DNA of 32,204 bases, from contig SECN01000073.1 of assembly GCA_004173515.1 (NCBI GenBank), positions 1 through 32,204 of the forward strand, given 5' to 3'. The notes beneath the pieces are model-generated. The model made no database searches and was not told the DNA's origin. It saw nothing but the letters and a program-made list of their open reading frames with translations. The position numbers and the translations under genes were made by a program. The DNA is from Myxococcaceae bacterium. GTDB taxonomy: Bacteria; Myxococcota; Myxococcia; Myxococcales; Myxococcaceae. This document shows positions 1-7,508 of this stretch, in pieces (position 1 is the stretch's first letter; every line of letters starts with the position of its first letter).

Positions 1-53
1 ACCGCTTTCCGTCCGCTTTGTCGCCTGCCGGACTTCTTTTCGGTGGGGCGCGG

Positions 54-81
54 CTTCTACCACCGCCGCGCTCGCTGTCAA
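54..81 (-). promoter_or_regulatory. Candidate sigma70 promoter reading leftward (proximal copy)
   Basis: On the minus strand a perfect -35 TTGACA (76-81) is followed after 16 nt by TAGAAG (54-59) and then by the GC-rich stretch CCGCGCCCC. A GC-rich discriminator directly after the -10 is typical of stringently controlled rRNA/tRNA promoters. A second copy of the arrangement lies at 176-205, and the 15-mer GGGGCGCGGCTTCTA is identical at 45-59 and 167-181. No gene starts in the remaining 53 bases, so the target lies outside the window. That it is an rRNA operon is inference. Confidence 0.45.
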
Positions 82-175
82 CCGCCTCGTTGACCGCCCT
101 ATTTTCTTGTCGGTGCTGCACTCCCCCAGAAGTACCTTCCGCGCCAGTGCGCGGGCTTCCGGGTGAGGGGCGCGG

Positions 176-205
176 CTTCTATCTCTTCGCCGCGTTCTGC
201 GTCAA
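176..205 (-). promoter_or_regulatory. Candidate sigma70 promoter reading leftward (distal copy)
   Basis: Minus-strand TTGACG (200-205), an 18-nt spacer and TAGAAG (176-181) are followed by the same GC-rich discriminator as the copy at 54-81. Both copies are preceded by GCGGTTGAC. A weaker third GCGGTTGA occurs around 366-373. The rest of 1-517 (206-480) shows no convincing gene in any frame: the short ORFs are mutually overlapping and have no recognisable domain. Tandem promoters upstream of a stable RNA operon are the best reading. Confidence 0.4.
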
Positions 206-480
206 CCGCTCGTTACAACCTTGAGCGTTTCCTCGGAAGAAGCAGGTCGCTGGACGTCAGCGGTCGGCCGTTCCGGGGGCCGGGCAATACCACGTGGTTT
301 CCGGGCCGCGCAACATTCCGTCGACGCGTGGGCAACAAAAGAAGGCTGCCTCCCGCAGGCCCCTGATCAACCGCCGTGACTTTCTGTTGCAGGTCCAGCG
401 ATCTGGTCGCGGGGTTCGCCACTTCCCTGCCCCACGGAGGAACTCTTCGAGAAGGCCGAACTCAACTGAGCCGCTGGGAA

Positions 481-507
481 CGGGGCGGGGACGCGGCTTC
501 CGCCCCG
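481..507 (-). terminator. Terminator-like hairpin after the TreS-like gene
   Basis: An 8-bp perfect stem, CGGGGCGG (481-488) with CCGCCCCG (500-507), and an 11-nt loop begin 10 nt beyond the stop codon of the leftward amylase-family gene. No T-tract follows, as is common in high-GC genomes. Confidence 0.45.
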
Positions 508-517
508 TGTCGCAGGC

Positions 518-2182
518 TCAGCGCAGCGGTTCCGCCTTGTGCTTGCGCGCGGGGTTCTCCTGCCCCACCCGGAACCAGCGGTAGCCGTAGCCCTCCAGCG
601 TCAGCACGTGGCGCCTGCCGTCCACGGGTTCGGAGTGGTCCTCGGTCAGCACGTTGTAGAGCGGGCATGGTTCCTCGCCTCCTGCGTCCAGCTTCACGGT
701 GCAGGGGCGGGACGACAGGTTGTGCAACACCACCATCGCGTTGCCCTTCCAGTCGTACCGGATGGCGAGCACGGCCTTGTTGCCCGTGCGCAGGATCTTC
801 CAGGCGCCCCACCCCAGCTCCGGACACTCCTTGCGCGCTCGGATGATGCGCTCGGTCCAGTTGAGCTGTGAGGTCGGGTCCCTTCGCTGCTGCGCCACGT
901 TCACCTGGGAGAAACCGAACGGCCCCTCCGACACCAACGGCTTCACCGGCTTGTCCGCCAGCGTGAAGCCTCCGTGCGGCTCCGGGCTCCACTGCATGGG
1001 CGTGCGCACCGACTGCCGCTCCACCAGCGCCAGGTTCTCGCCCATGCCCAGCTCGTCGCCGTACCAGAGCACCGGAGTTCCCGGCAGCGTGAACATCAGG
1101 CTGTAGGCCAGTTCGATGCGGCGGCGGTCCCCGTCCAGCATCGACGCGAGCCTGCGACGCAGCCCCCGGTCATAGAGCTGCATGCCCTTGTCGGGTCCCA
1201 GCGACTGGAACACCTCTTCCCGGTCCGCGTCCGACAGACGCCCCAGGTCCAGCTCGTCGTGGTTGCGCAGGAAGTTCGCCCACTGCGCCGTGTGCGGCAG
1301 GTCCGGGGCTTCCTTCAGCGCGTCGACGAGCGGCGTCGCATCTCCCCGGGTCAGCGCGAGGTAGAAGTTCTGGTTGGCGAGGAAGTTGAAGACGAGCTGC
1401 ATGCGGTCGTTCTCGCCGAAGAACTCCATCACCTCGTCCATGGTGACGTTGGCTTCCGCCAGCAGGATGGCGTCGCCCTTCCTCCAGGAGAGGAACTCGC
1501 GCATCTCCTCCAGGAGGGCGTAGGGGTTCTTCACCCCCGGGTTCTTCACGCCCTTGAGCTCCACGAGGAAGGGCACCGCGTCCACCCGGAAGCCGGACAC
1601 GCCCAGTTCCAGCCAGAAGCCCATCACCTTGAGGATCTGCTCGCGCACCTCGGGGTTGGCCACGTTGAGGTCGGGCTGGAAGTCGAAGAAGCGGTGGAAG
1701 TACCAGAGCTTCGCTTCCTTGTCGTACGTCCACGTGGAGGGCTGCACACCCGGGAAGACCATGCCCTTGTTGGCGTCCTTGGGCCGCTTCTTCGACCAGA
1801 CGTAGTAGTCGCGAAAGGGGCTGTCGGGGTCCTTGCGCGCCGCCTGGAACCACGGATGTTGATCCGACGTGTGATTCACCACCAGGTCGATGATGACGCG
1901 GATGCCGTGCAGCTTCGCCTCGTGCGTGAAGGCCACGAAGTCGCCCAGGTCTCCCAGCCGCAGGTCCACGCCGTAGTAGTCACGGATGTCGTAGCCGTTG
2001 TCGCGGTTGGGCGTGGGCTGGAAGGGCAACAGCCACAGGCAGGTGATGCCCAGGCCCGCCAGGTAGTCCAGCTTGCGCCGCAGGCCCGCGAAGTCACCGA
2101 TGCCGTCGCCGTTGCCGTCCATGAACGTCTCGACGTCGAGGCAGTAGATGACCGCGTTCTTGTACCAGAGGTCCTGGATCAT
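518..2182 (-). CDS. TreS-like / alpha-amylase family (GH13) enzyme
   Basis: A 554-residue cytoplasmic GH13 enzyme that most resembles trehalose synthase (maltose alpha-D-glucosyltransferase), which interconverts maltose and trehalose. All four GH13 regions are visible: DLVVNH (about 99-104), GFRVDAVPF with nucleophile D201, the acid/base in LLAEAN (E243) and NHDE (307-310, stabiliser D309). The N-terminus (WYKNAVIYCLDVE, then NGDGIGDF) and the NHTSDQHPWF block are TreS-like, and a C-terminal beta domain follows. The ATG at 2182 is preferred because GGGAGA lies about 7 nt upstream; the frame stays open 36 codons further but without domain similarity. No maltokinase or treZ/treY partner lies next to it, so substrate specificity (trehalose synthase, alpha-glucosidase or amylase) cannot be settled here. 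Confidence 0.85.
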   Translation of the reverse strand: MIQDLWYKNAVIYCLDVETFMDGNGDGIGDFAGLRRKLDYLAGLGITCLWLLPFQPTPNRDNGYDIRDYYGVDLRLGDLGDFVAFTHEAKLHGIRVIIDLVVNHTSDQHPWFQAARKDPDSPFRDYYVWSKKRPKDANKGMVFPGVQPSTWTYDKEAKLWYFHRFFDFQPDLNVANPEVREQILKVMGFWLELGVSGFRVDAVPFLVELKGVKNPGVKNPYALLEEMREFLSWRKGDAILLAEANVTMDEVMEFFGENDRMQLVFNFLANQNFYLALTRGDATPLVDALKEAPDLPHTAQWANFLRNHDELDLGRLSDADREEVFQSLGPDKGMQLYDRGLRRRLASMLDGDRRRIELAYSLMFTLPGTPVLWYGDELGMGENLALVERQSVRTPMQWSPEPHGGFTLADKPVKPLVSEGPFGFSQVNVAQQRRDPTSQLNWTERIIRARKECPELGWGAWKILRTGNKAVLAIRYDWKGNAMVVLHNLSSRPCTVKLDAGGEEPCPLYNVLTEDHSEPVDGRRHVLTLEGYGYRWFRVGQENPARKHKAEPLR

Positions 2183-2379
2183 CCCGTCTCCCGGGGCGTG
2201 CACCCCGGCGCGAGGAACACCCATCCCCTTTAAGCATCCAGGTCTCCACGGCAGGCTCGCGCCTCGCCGGCCGCGTGCGGAACCCCACACCCGGGGGCCG
2301 GCGGGCTTCGTTCAGCCAACACTCGCGTGGAAGGAGGCCTCGCGGCCCGGCGGATCCGACGCCAGGGTGCAGGCACCCC

Positions 2380-3342
2380 ATGGCACTCATCGGATTCCAC
2401 GCCTCGCACGAGCAGTTCACGCCCAGCGAGCTTCTTCGCCTCAGCCGGAAGGCCGAGGGCGCGGGCTTCCAGGCCGCCCTCAACTCCGACCACTTCCACC
2501 CCTGGACCGACGCCCAGGGACAGAGCGGCTTCGCCTGGTCCTTCATGGGCGCGGCGCTCGCCACCACCGGGCTTTCCTTCGGCGTGGTGAATGCTCCCGG
2601 CCAGCGCTACCACCCGGCCCTCGTCGCCCAGGCACTCGCCACCCTCAACGAGATGTTTCCGGGACGGGCCTGGGCGGCGCTCGGCAGCGGGCAGTACCTC
2701 AACGAGGCCATCACCGGCACCGGCTGGCCCGCCAAGGACCTGCGCAACGCGCGCCTTCGGGAGTGCGTGGACGTCATGCGCGCCCTCTTCCGGGGGGAGA
2801 CCGTCACCCACCGCGGGCTCGTCACCGTGGAGGAGGCGAAGCTGTACACGCGCCCCCGTGAGCCTCCTGCGTTGCTGGGCGCGGCGGTCACCGCGAAGAC
2901 GGCCCGTTGGGTGGCGGGCTGGGCGGATGGACTGCTCACCACCGCCCGTCCCCCGGACGAGCTTCGCGAGGTGGTGGAGGCCTTCCGGGAGGGCGGCGGC
3001 GAGGGCAAGCCGATGTACCTCAAGGTCCAACTCTCCTACGCGGCCGACGAGGAGCGTGCTCGCGCGGGCGCCCATGCGCAGTGGGCGTCCAACATCTTCG
3101 CCAACAGCGTCCTTACCGACCTGCGTACCCCGGCCCAGTTCCAGGAGGCCGCGAGCGTCGTGCAGCCGCATGACCTGGACGGCCCGCTGCGCGTCTCCAA
3201 CAGCCTCCAGCAGCACGTGGACTGGCTGGGGGAGGACCTTCGCCTGGGCTTCGAGCGGCTGTACCTGCACAACGTCAACCGGGAACAGGACGCGTTCATC
3301 GAGGCGTTCGGCGCGCAGGTGATTCCGGCGCTCACTCGCTGA
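2380..3342 (+). CDS. LLM-class flavin-dependent oxidoreductase
   Basis: A 320-residue TIM-barrel protein of the bacterial luciferase-like monooxygenase superfamily. Family features include the opening IGFHASHEQFTPSELL, the strand-2 segment AALNSDHFHPW, and the central block starting RYHPALVAQALATLNEMFPGR with the conserved GSGQ.LNE segment. It is most like the F420-independent or G6PDH-like subfamily; which flavin it uses cannot be read from sequence. The ATG at 2380 starts the family homology. It has no clear Shine-Dalgarno sequence and is abutted by a small inverted repeat at 2365-2378. The HTH_42 gene follows after 35 bp on the same strand, so cotranscription is plausible. The gene is divergent from the TreS-like gene across 197 bp. 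Substrate is unknown. Confidence 0.8.
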   Translation: MALIGFHASHEQFTPSELLRLSRKAEGAGFQAALNSDHFHPWTDAQGQSGFAWSFMGAALATTGLSFGVVNAPGQRYHPALVAQALATLNEMFPGRAWAALGSGQYLNEAITGTGWPAKDLRNARLRECVDVMRALFRGETVTHRGLVTVEEAKLYTRPREPPALLGAAVTAKTARWVAGWADGLLTTARPPDELREVVEAFREGGGEGKPMYLKVQLSYAADEERARAGAHAQWASNIFANSVLTDLRTPAQFQEAASVVQPHDLDGPLRVSNSLQQHVDWLGEDLRLGFERLYLHNVNREQDAFIEAFGAQVIPALTR

Positions 3343-3377
3343 TCCTCTGGCCGTGGGCCCTGGCTATGCTCGGGCTC

Positions 3378-4481
3378 ATGGCTACCGAAGTCCTGTCGTC
3401 CCAGGCCCTCAACCGGGCCACCCTTGCCCGGCAGTTGCTGCTGACCCGCGAGAAGATGCCGGTGCTTCGCGCCGTCGAGCATCTGGTGGGACTCCAGGCT
3501 CAGCTCGCGCGGCCTCCGTACCTTGCGCTCTGGTCGCGGCTCCAGGGCTTCCAGCGGGACTCGCTGACGAAGCTCGCGCACCAGCGGGACGTGGTTCGCG
3601 GCACGATGATGCGCGGCACGCTGCACCTGATGAGCGCGAAGGACTACCTGCGCTACCGCGACATGTTCCGGCCCATGCTCACCGCCGCCATGCACAGCGT
3701 GCTCAAGGAGCGCTCCGCTTCGCTGGACCTGCCCGCGCTGCTCGCCACCGCCCGGCCCTTCCTCGATGAGAAGCCGCGCACGTTCGAGGAGGTTCGCGCC
3801 CACCTGATGAAGCACCACGTGGAGGGCGATGAGCGGGCCATGGGCTTCGCCACGCGCATGCTGCTGCCCCTCGTCCAGGTGCCCGAGGACGGGCTGGACT
3901 GGGGGTGGCCGGGCAACTCCGGGTTCACGCTGGCGGAGTCGTGGCTGGGCAAGTCCCTGGACACCGACGAGGACGCCTCTCCGCTGGTGCTGCGCTATCT
4001 GTCGGCGTTCGGTCCGGCCACGGTGGCGGACATGCAGACGTGGTCCGGGCTCAAGCCGCTGAAGGAGGCCTTCGAGAACGTTCGCGGCAAGCTGGTGGAG
4101 TTCCGCGACGAGAAGAAGCGCGTGCTCTTCGATCTGCCCAAGGCACCACGTCCCTCCGAGGACACGCCCGCACCGGTGCGATTCCTTCCCGACTACGACA
4201 ACCTCATCCTCTCCCACGCGGACCGGACCCGCGTCGTCACCGAGGAACACCGCAAGGCCATGTCCACCGGCAACCTGCGCGTGCAGGCCGTGTTCCTGGT
4301 GGATGGGCGCGTCGCCGGCGTGTGGTCCACCGAGCGCAAGAAGGGCTCCGCGACGCTGATGTGCAAGCCGTTCGTGCCGCTCAAGAAGCCGGCCCGCGAC
4401 GCCCTCACCCAGGAGGGCGAGGACGTCCTTCGCTTCACCGAACCCGACGCGAAGGACGTAGCGGTGACGTTCGTGAAGTGA
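3378..4481 (+). CDS. HTH_42 winged-helix protein, AlkZ-like DNA glycosylase candidate
   Basis: A 367-residue protein of the HTH_42 (formerly DUF1006) superfamily, which includes the AlkZ/YcaQ DNA glycosylases that unhook interstrand crosslinks and other bulky alkyl adducts. Residues 1-45 carry the family start (LSSQALNRATLARQLLL) and the motif G-L-Q-A-Q. Gln40-Ala41-Gln42 matches the Gln-hydrophobic-Gln catalytic motif of AlkZ rather than the Gln-hydrophobic-Asp of YcaQ. The segment RGTMMRGTLHLMSAKDY and a late FLPDYDN are also family-typical. Two ATGs are close (3366 and 3378); 3378 is chosen because homology begins there, but neither has a strong ribosome site. It is convergent with the helicase gene with only 9 bp between stop codons. 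The superfamily call is firm; glycosylase activity is inferred. Confidence 0.75.
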   Translation: MATEVLSSQALNRATLARQLLLTREKMPVLRAVEHLVGLQAQLARPPYLALWSRLQGFQRDSLTKLAHQRDVVRGTMMRGTLHLMSAKDYLRYRDMFRPMLTAAMHSVLKERSASLDLPALLATARPFLDEKPRTFEEVRAHLMKHHVEGDERAMGFATRMLLPLVQVPEDGLDWGWPGNSGFTLAESWLGKSLDTDEDASPLVLRYLSAFGPATVADMQTWSGLKPLKEAFENVRGKLVEFRDEKKRVLFDLPKAPRPSEDTPAPVRFLPDYDNLILSHADRTRVVTEEHRKAMSTGNLRVQAVFLVDGRVAGVWSTERKKGSATLMCKPFVPLKKPARDALTQEGEDVLRFTEPDAKDVAVTFVK

Positions 4482-4490
4482 CGGCGGCCC

Positions 4491-7439
4491 TCACGCGAAG
4501 AGCTGGAGCAGGTCCTCCCGGGTGATGGCGGCGGCTCCGGAGGCTTCGCTCAACGCGGCCTCGAAGAGGGCCCGCTTCTTCTCTTGGAGGCCGAGGATCT
4601 TCTCCTCCACCGTGCCCTGGGACACCAGCCGGTAGACCATCACCGGGCGCTCCTGCCCGATGCGGTGCGCCCGGTCCGCGGCCTGCGCCTCCACCGCCGG
4701 GTTCCACCAGGGGTCCATCAGGAACACGTGGTCCGCCGCCGTGAGGTTCAGGCCCGTGCCTCCGGCCTTCAGCGACATCAACAGCACCGGGGCTCCGTCC
4801 GGTCCCTGGAACCGTGACGTCACGTCGCCACGGTTCGTCGTCGTGCCGTCCAGCCGCTCGAACGCAATGCCTGCTCCCTTGAGCCCTGGCTCGATGAGGT
4901 CCAACAGCGACGTCCATTGCGAGAACACCAGCGCCTTGTGGCCCTCCGACACCGCCGTCTCCAGCGCCTCCACCAGCGTCTGCACCTTGGAGGACGTCTT
5001 CGCGTGCTGGCCCGGCACGAGCGCGGAGTGGCAGGCCGCCTGCCGCAGGCGCAGCAGGGCCTCCAGCGCCTTGAGCACGCTGCCGCCTTCGTTGAGCAGC
5101 GCGACGACCTCCGCCCTCGTGGCCGCCATCACCGCGTCGTAGACGCTGCGCTCGCGCTCATCCAACTGCACGTGCATCACCGAGTCCGTGCGCGGCGGCA
5201 GCTCCGGCGCCACGTCCCGCTTCAAGCGCCGCAGGATGAAGGGCCGGATGCGACGACGCAGGCCCTCCGCCGCTCCCGGCTTGCCGTCCGCGATGGGCTG
5301 CGCCGTCTTCTCCTCGAACTGACGGCGGCCTCCGAGCAGGCCCGGGTTGGTGAAGTGCATCAGGCTCCACAGTTCGTCCAGGCGGTTCTCCAGCGGCGTG
5401 CCGCTGAGCGCGAGCCTGAGGTTCGCCTTGAGGCCGAACGCCGCCCTCGACACCTGGCTCTCCGGGTTCTTGATGGCCTGGGCCTCGTCCAGCACCACCG
5501 CTTCCCACGTGGGCGCCCCCAGCGTCGGCGCGTCCAGGCGCAGCAGCGCGTACGTGGTGAGCGTCACGTCCGCCGCAGGGTCCAGCTTGCGGCCGGGACC
5601 GTGGTAGACGCAGACCTTCAACGACGGCCGGAAGCGCTGCAGCTCCGCCACCCAGTTGGGCAACACGCTCGTGGGGCACACCACCAGCGAGCGCGGACCC
5701 AGGATGCAGATGGTCTGGAGCGTCTTTCCCAGACCCATGTCGTCCGCGAGGATGCCTCCCAGCCCCGCTCCCTTGAGGAACCCCAGCCAGCTCACGCCCT
5801 GCTGCTGGTAGGCGCGCAACGTGGCGTTGAGCTCCGCGGGCAGCACCGGCGGCGGCAGCTTGTCGAAGCCTTCGACCATGGGCGCCAGCTTGTCCAAGCC
5901 CGGGGGCGGCGGTTGCTCCAACGACTCGCAGAGCGCGGTCAGCTCCGGCAACGCGTGGTTCGCGACCCGTCCGTCCGACTGGCGCGCGGCCAGGAGATCC
6001 GCGACGCGCTGGCCGTTCTTGTCCAGCCACGCCCTGGGCAGCGGCGCCCACCCGCCTCCGTCCAACGGCACGAGCCCCAGCCCCTCGGTCCAGGCCCGCA
6101 CCACGGCTTCCGCGTCCACCGTGCGCGCGCCTCCCTTGCCTCCCTCCACGTCGAACTCCAACGTGAAGCGCACCTGCGGCACGCCTCCGTCCGACGCGCC
6201 TCCCTCCACGCGCAGCGACGGCCTCAGGCGCATGTCCGGACTGACGATGCCCGCCGCGTCGCCCCCCAGGTCGCCTCGCCACTTCCGCAGCTTGTCCGCG
6301 AAGCGCATCATCTCCGGCCCCTGCACCGTGAGCCTTCGCCCGGGCACGAGGTTCAGCTCGTCGCGGAGCTGGTGGAGGAGCTTCGTCTCGGCGGCCTCGT
6401 CGCGCAGGGGCACCGCGCCCCGCAGGTACACCATGCGCCCGTTGTCGATCCGCACCGTGGGCGGCGCGCCGTACACCAGCGTGGGCAGCACTGACAGGCC
6501 CGCGGTGAGCTGGTTCAACTCCAGGAGGATTCGCGGCTTCAGGTCGCGGTCCAGTGGCGGCAGGCGGCGGCTCTTCACGTCCACCGGCATGCGCCGCGCC
6601 AGCTCCGGCAGCACCTTGGCGGACAGCTCCCCCAGCTGCTCCGGCGCGTACGTGCGCACGAGCGGCAGGTGCTGGAGCCAGGCTCCCGTCATCGACGTCT
6701 CGCCCAGGCGCACCAGCGAGTCGGACGTCAGCGCGACGCCCGGGCTCACCACCTCCGTGATGCGCGGATCGCCGGACACCGTCAGCACCCACTGCTGGCC
6801 CCGGTCCTCCACCTTCGCTCGGGGGGGCAACACCTCGCTGGACACCGCCACCGGACGGCCGTCCAACAGCACGTTGCGCGCGGGCTCCAGGGCCCGCAGC
6901 AGCGCGTCCAGCTTCTCCGCCAGCAACGGGCCCCGCGTGCGGCGCTCCAGCAGGCGGTCCATGTTCAGGTCCACCTGCTCCACCTGCAACGTGACGCCTC
7001 CCGTGGGCTTCGCGATGCGGCCCGCGAGGCTGTCCTCCAGGGGCTCCTCCGTGCCGTCCGCGTGCGCGAGGACGCGGTGCAGTTGCAGGCCGCCTTCGAC
7101 TCGCGTGAAGCGGTACACCACCCGCGACCAGCGCTCCGCCACGGCTTCCAGCGGCGCGTCCTGCTTCTCCGCCTGCTCCAGGGAGATGGCCGCCGCGACG
7201 ACGTGCTCGCAGGGATCCACGCGGCTGGGGCAGTCACACTCCCAGGCGTCGTCGCCCGGATAGAGGACGACGGTGAGGGCGACCGGCCGGCCCGCCGCCT
7301 TCACCCTCAGCTCGATTTCGGTGGCCGTGCGCGACTGGAGCGCCACCGCTCCGGCTCGCGCCAGGCTCACCCCGTTGGACCAGATGCCGGGGCGGGCTTC
7401 TTTTCGGACGGCTTCGAGGAACTGGGCGTTCTCGGACAT
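4491..7439 (-). CDS. SWIM zinc-finger SNF2-family helicase
   Basis: A 982-residue SF2 ATPase of the Swi2/Snf2 (RapA/HepA-like) type. An N-terminal SWIM zinc finger uses C68-x-C70...C77-x-H79. A long middle region follows that I do not recognise, probably the bacterial SNF2-associated domain. The helicase core comprises Walker A DDMGLGKT (about 565-572), Walker B LDEAQ (about 648-652), SGTPLEN (motif III) and the C-terminal lobe with [18 protein letters not shown] and DRAHRIGQ (motif VI). It is likely an ATP-driven DNA translocase that remodels protein-DNA complexes. The ATG at 7439 is used: a hairpin at 7444-7462 lies just upstream and shows AGGGA, the only ribosome-site candidate, in its loop. 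It lies 69 bp downstream of the TonB receptor on the same strand. Confidence 0.9.
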   Translation of the reverse strand: MSENAQFLEAVRKEARPGIWSNGVSLARAGAVALQSRTATEIELRVKAAGRPVALTVVLYPGDDAWECDCPSRVDPCEHVVAAAISLEQAEKQDAPLEAVAERWSRVVYRFTRVEGGLQLHRVLAHADGTEEPLEDSLAGRIAKPTGGVTLQVEQVDLNMDRLLERRTRGPLLAEKLDALLRALEPARNVLLDGRPVAVSSEVLPPRAKVEDRGQQWVLTVSGDPRITEVVSPGVALTSDSLVRLGETSMTGAWLQHLPLVRTYAPEQLGELSAKVLPELARRMPVDVKSRRLPPLDRDLKPRILLELNQLTAGLSVLPTLVYGAPPTVRIDNGRMVYLRGAVPLRDEAAETKLLHQLRDELNLVPGRRLTVQGPEMMRFADKLRKWRGDLGGDAAGIVSPDMRLRPSLRVEGGASDGGVPQVRFTLEFDVEGGKGGARTVDAEAVVRAWTEGLGLVPLDGGGWAPLPRAWLDKNGQRVADLLAARQSDGRVANHALPELTALCESLEQPPPPGLDKLAPMVEGFDKLPPPVLPAELNATLRAYQQQGVSWLGFLKGAGLGGILADDMGLGKTLQTICILGPRSLVVCPTSVLPNWVAELQRFRPSLKVCVYHGPGRKLDPAADVTLTTYALLRLDAPTLGAPTWEAVVLDEAQAIKNPESQVSRAAFGLKANLRLALSGTPLENRLDELWSLMHFTNPGLLGGRRQFEEKTAQPIADGKPGAAEGLRRRIRPFILRRLKRDVAPELPPRTDSVMHVQLDERERSVYDAVMAATRAEVVALLNEGGSVLKALEALLRLRQAACHSALVPGQHAKTSSKVQTLVEALETAVSEGHKALVFSQWTSLLDLIEPGLKGAGIAFERLDGTTTNRGDVTSRFQGPDGAPVLLMSLKAGGTGLNLTAADHVFLMDPWWNPAVEAQAADRAHRIGQERPVMVYRLVSQGTVEEKILGLQEKKRALFEAALSEASGAAAITREDLLQLFA

Positions 7440-7443
7440 GGCA

Positions 7444-7462
7444 GGGGCGTTCCCTACGCCCC
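7444..7462 (-). promoter_or_regulatory. Hairpin displaying the helicase ribosome-site candidate
   Basis: A perfect 7-bp stem (GGGGCGT 7444-7450, ACGCCCC 7456-7462) has a 5-nt loop that reads AGGGA on the minus strand, 11 nt upstream of the helicase ATG. It could expose or regulate the ribosome site, or terminate transcripts from the upstream TonB-receptor gene. No T-tract is present. Confidence 0.35.
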
Positions 7463-7508
7463 GCCACGCCCCCGCGCAACGTCCGATGCGGCCCGAGTGC
7501 GCGCTGCC

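Noticed and set aside
18..480. Several 60-100-codon ORFs on both strands in the first 480 bases
   Set aside because: They overlap each other, are Arg/Pro/Ser-rich, lack ribosome sites and domains, and overlie promoter-like repeats.
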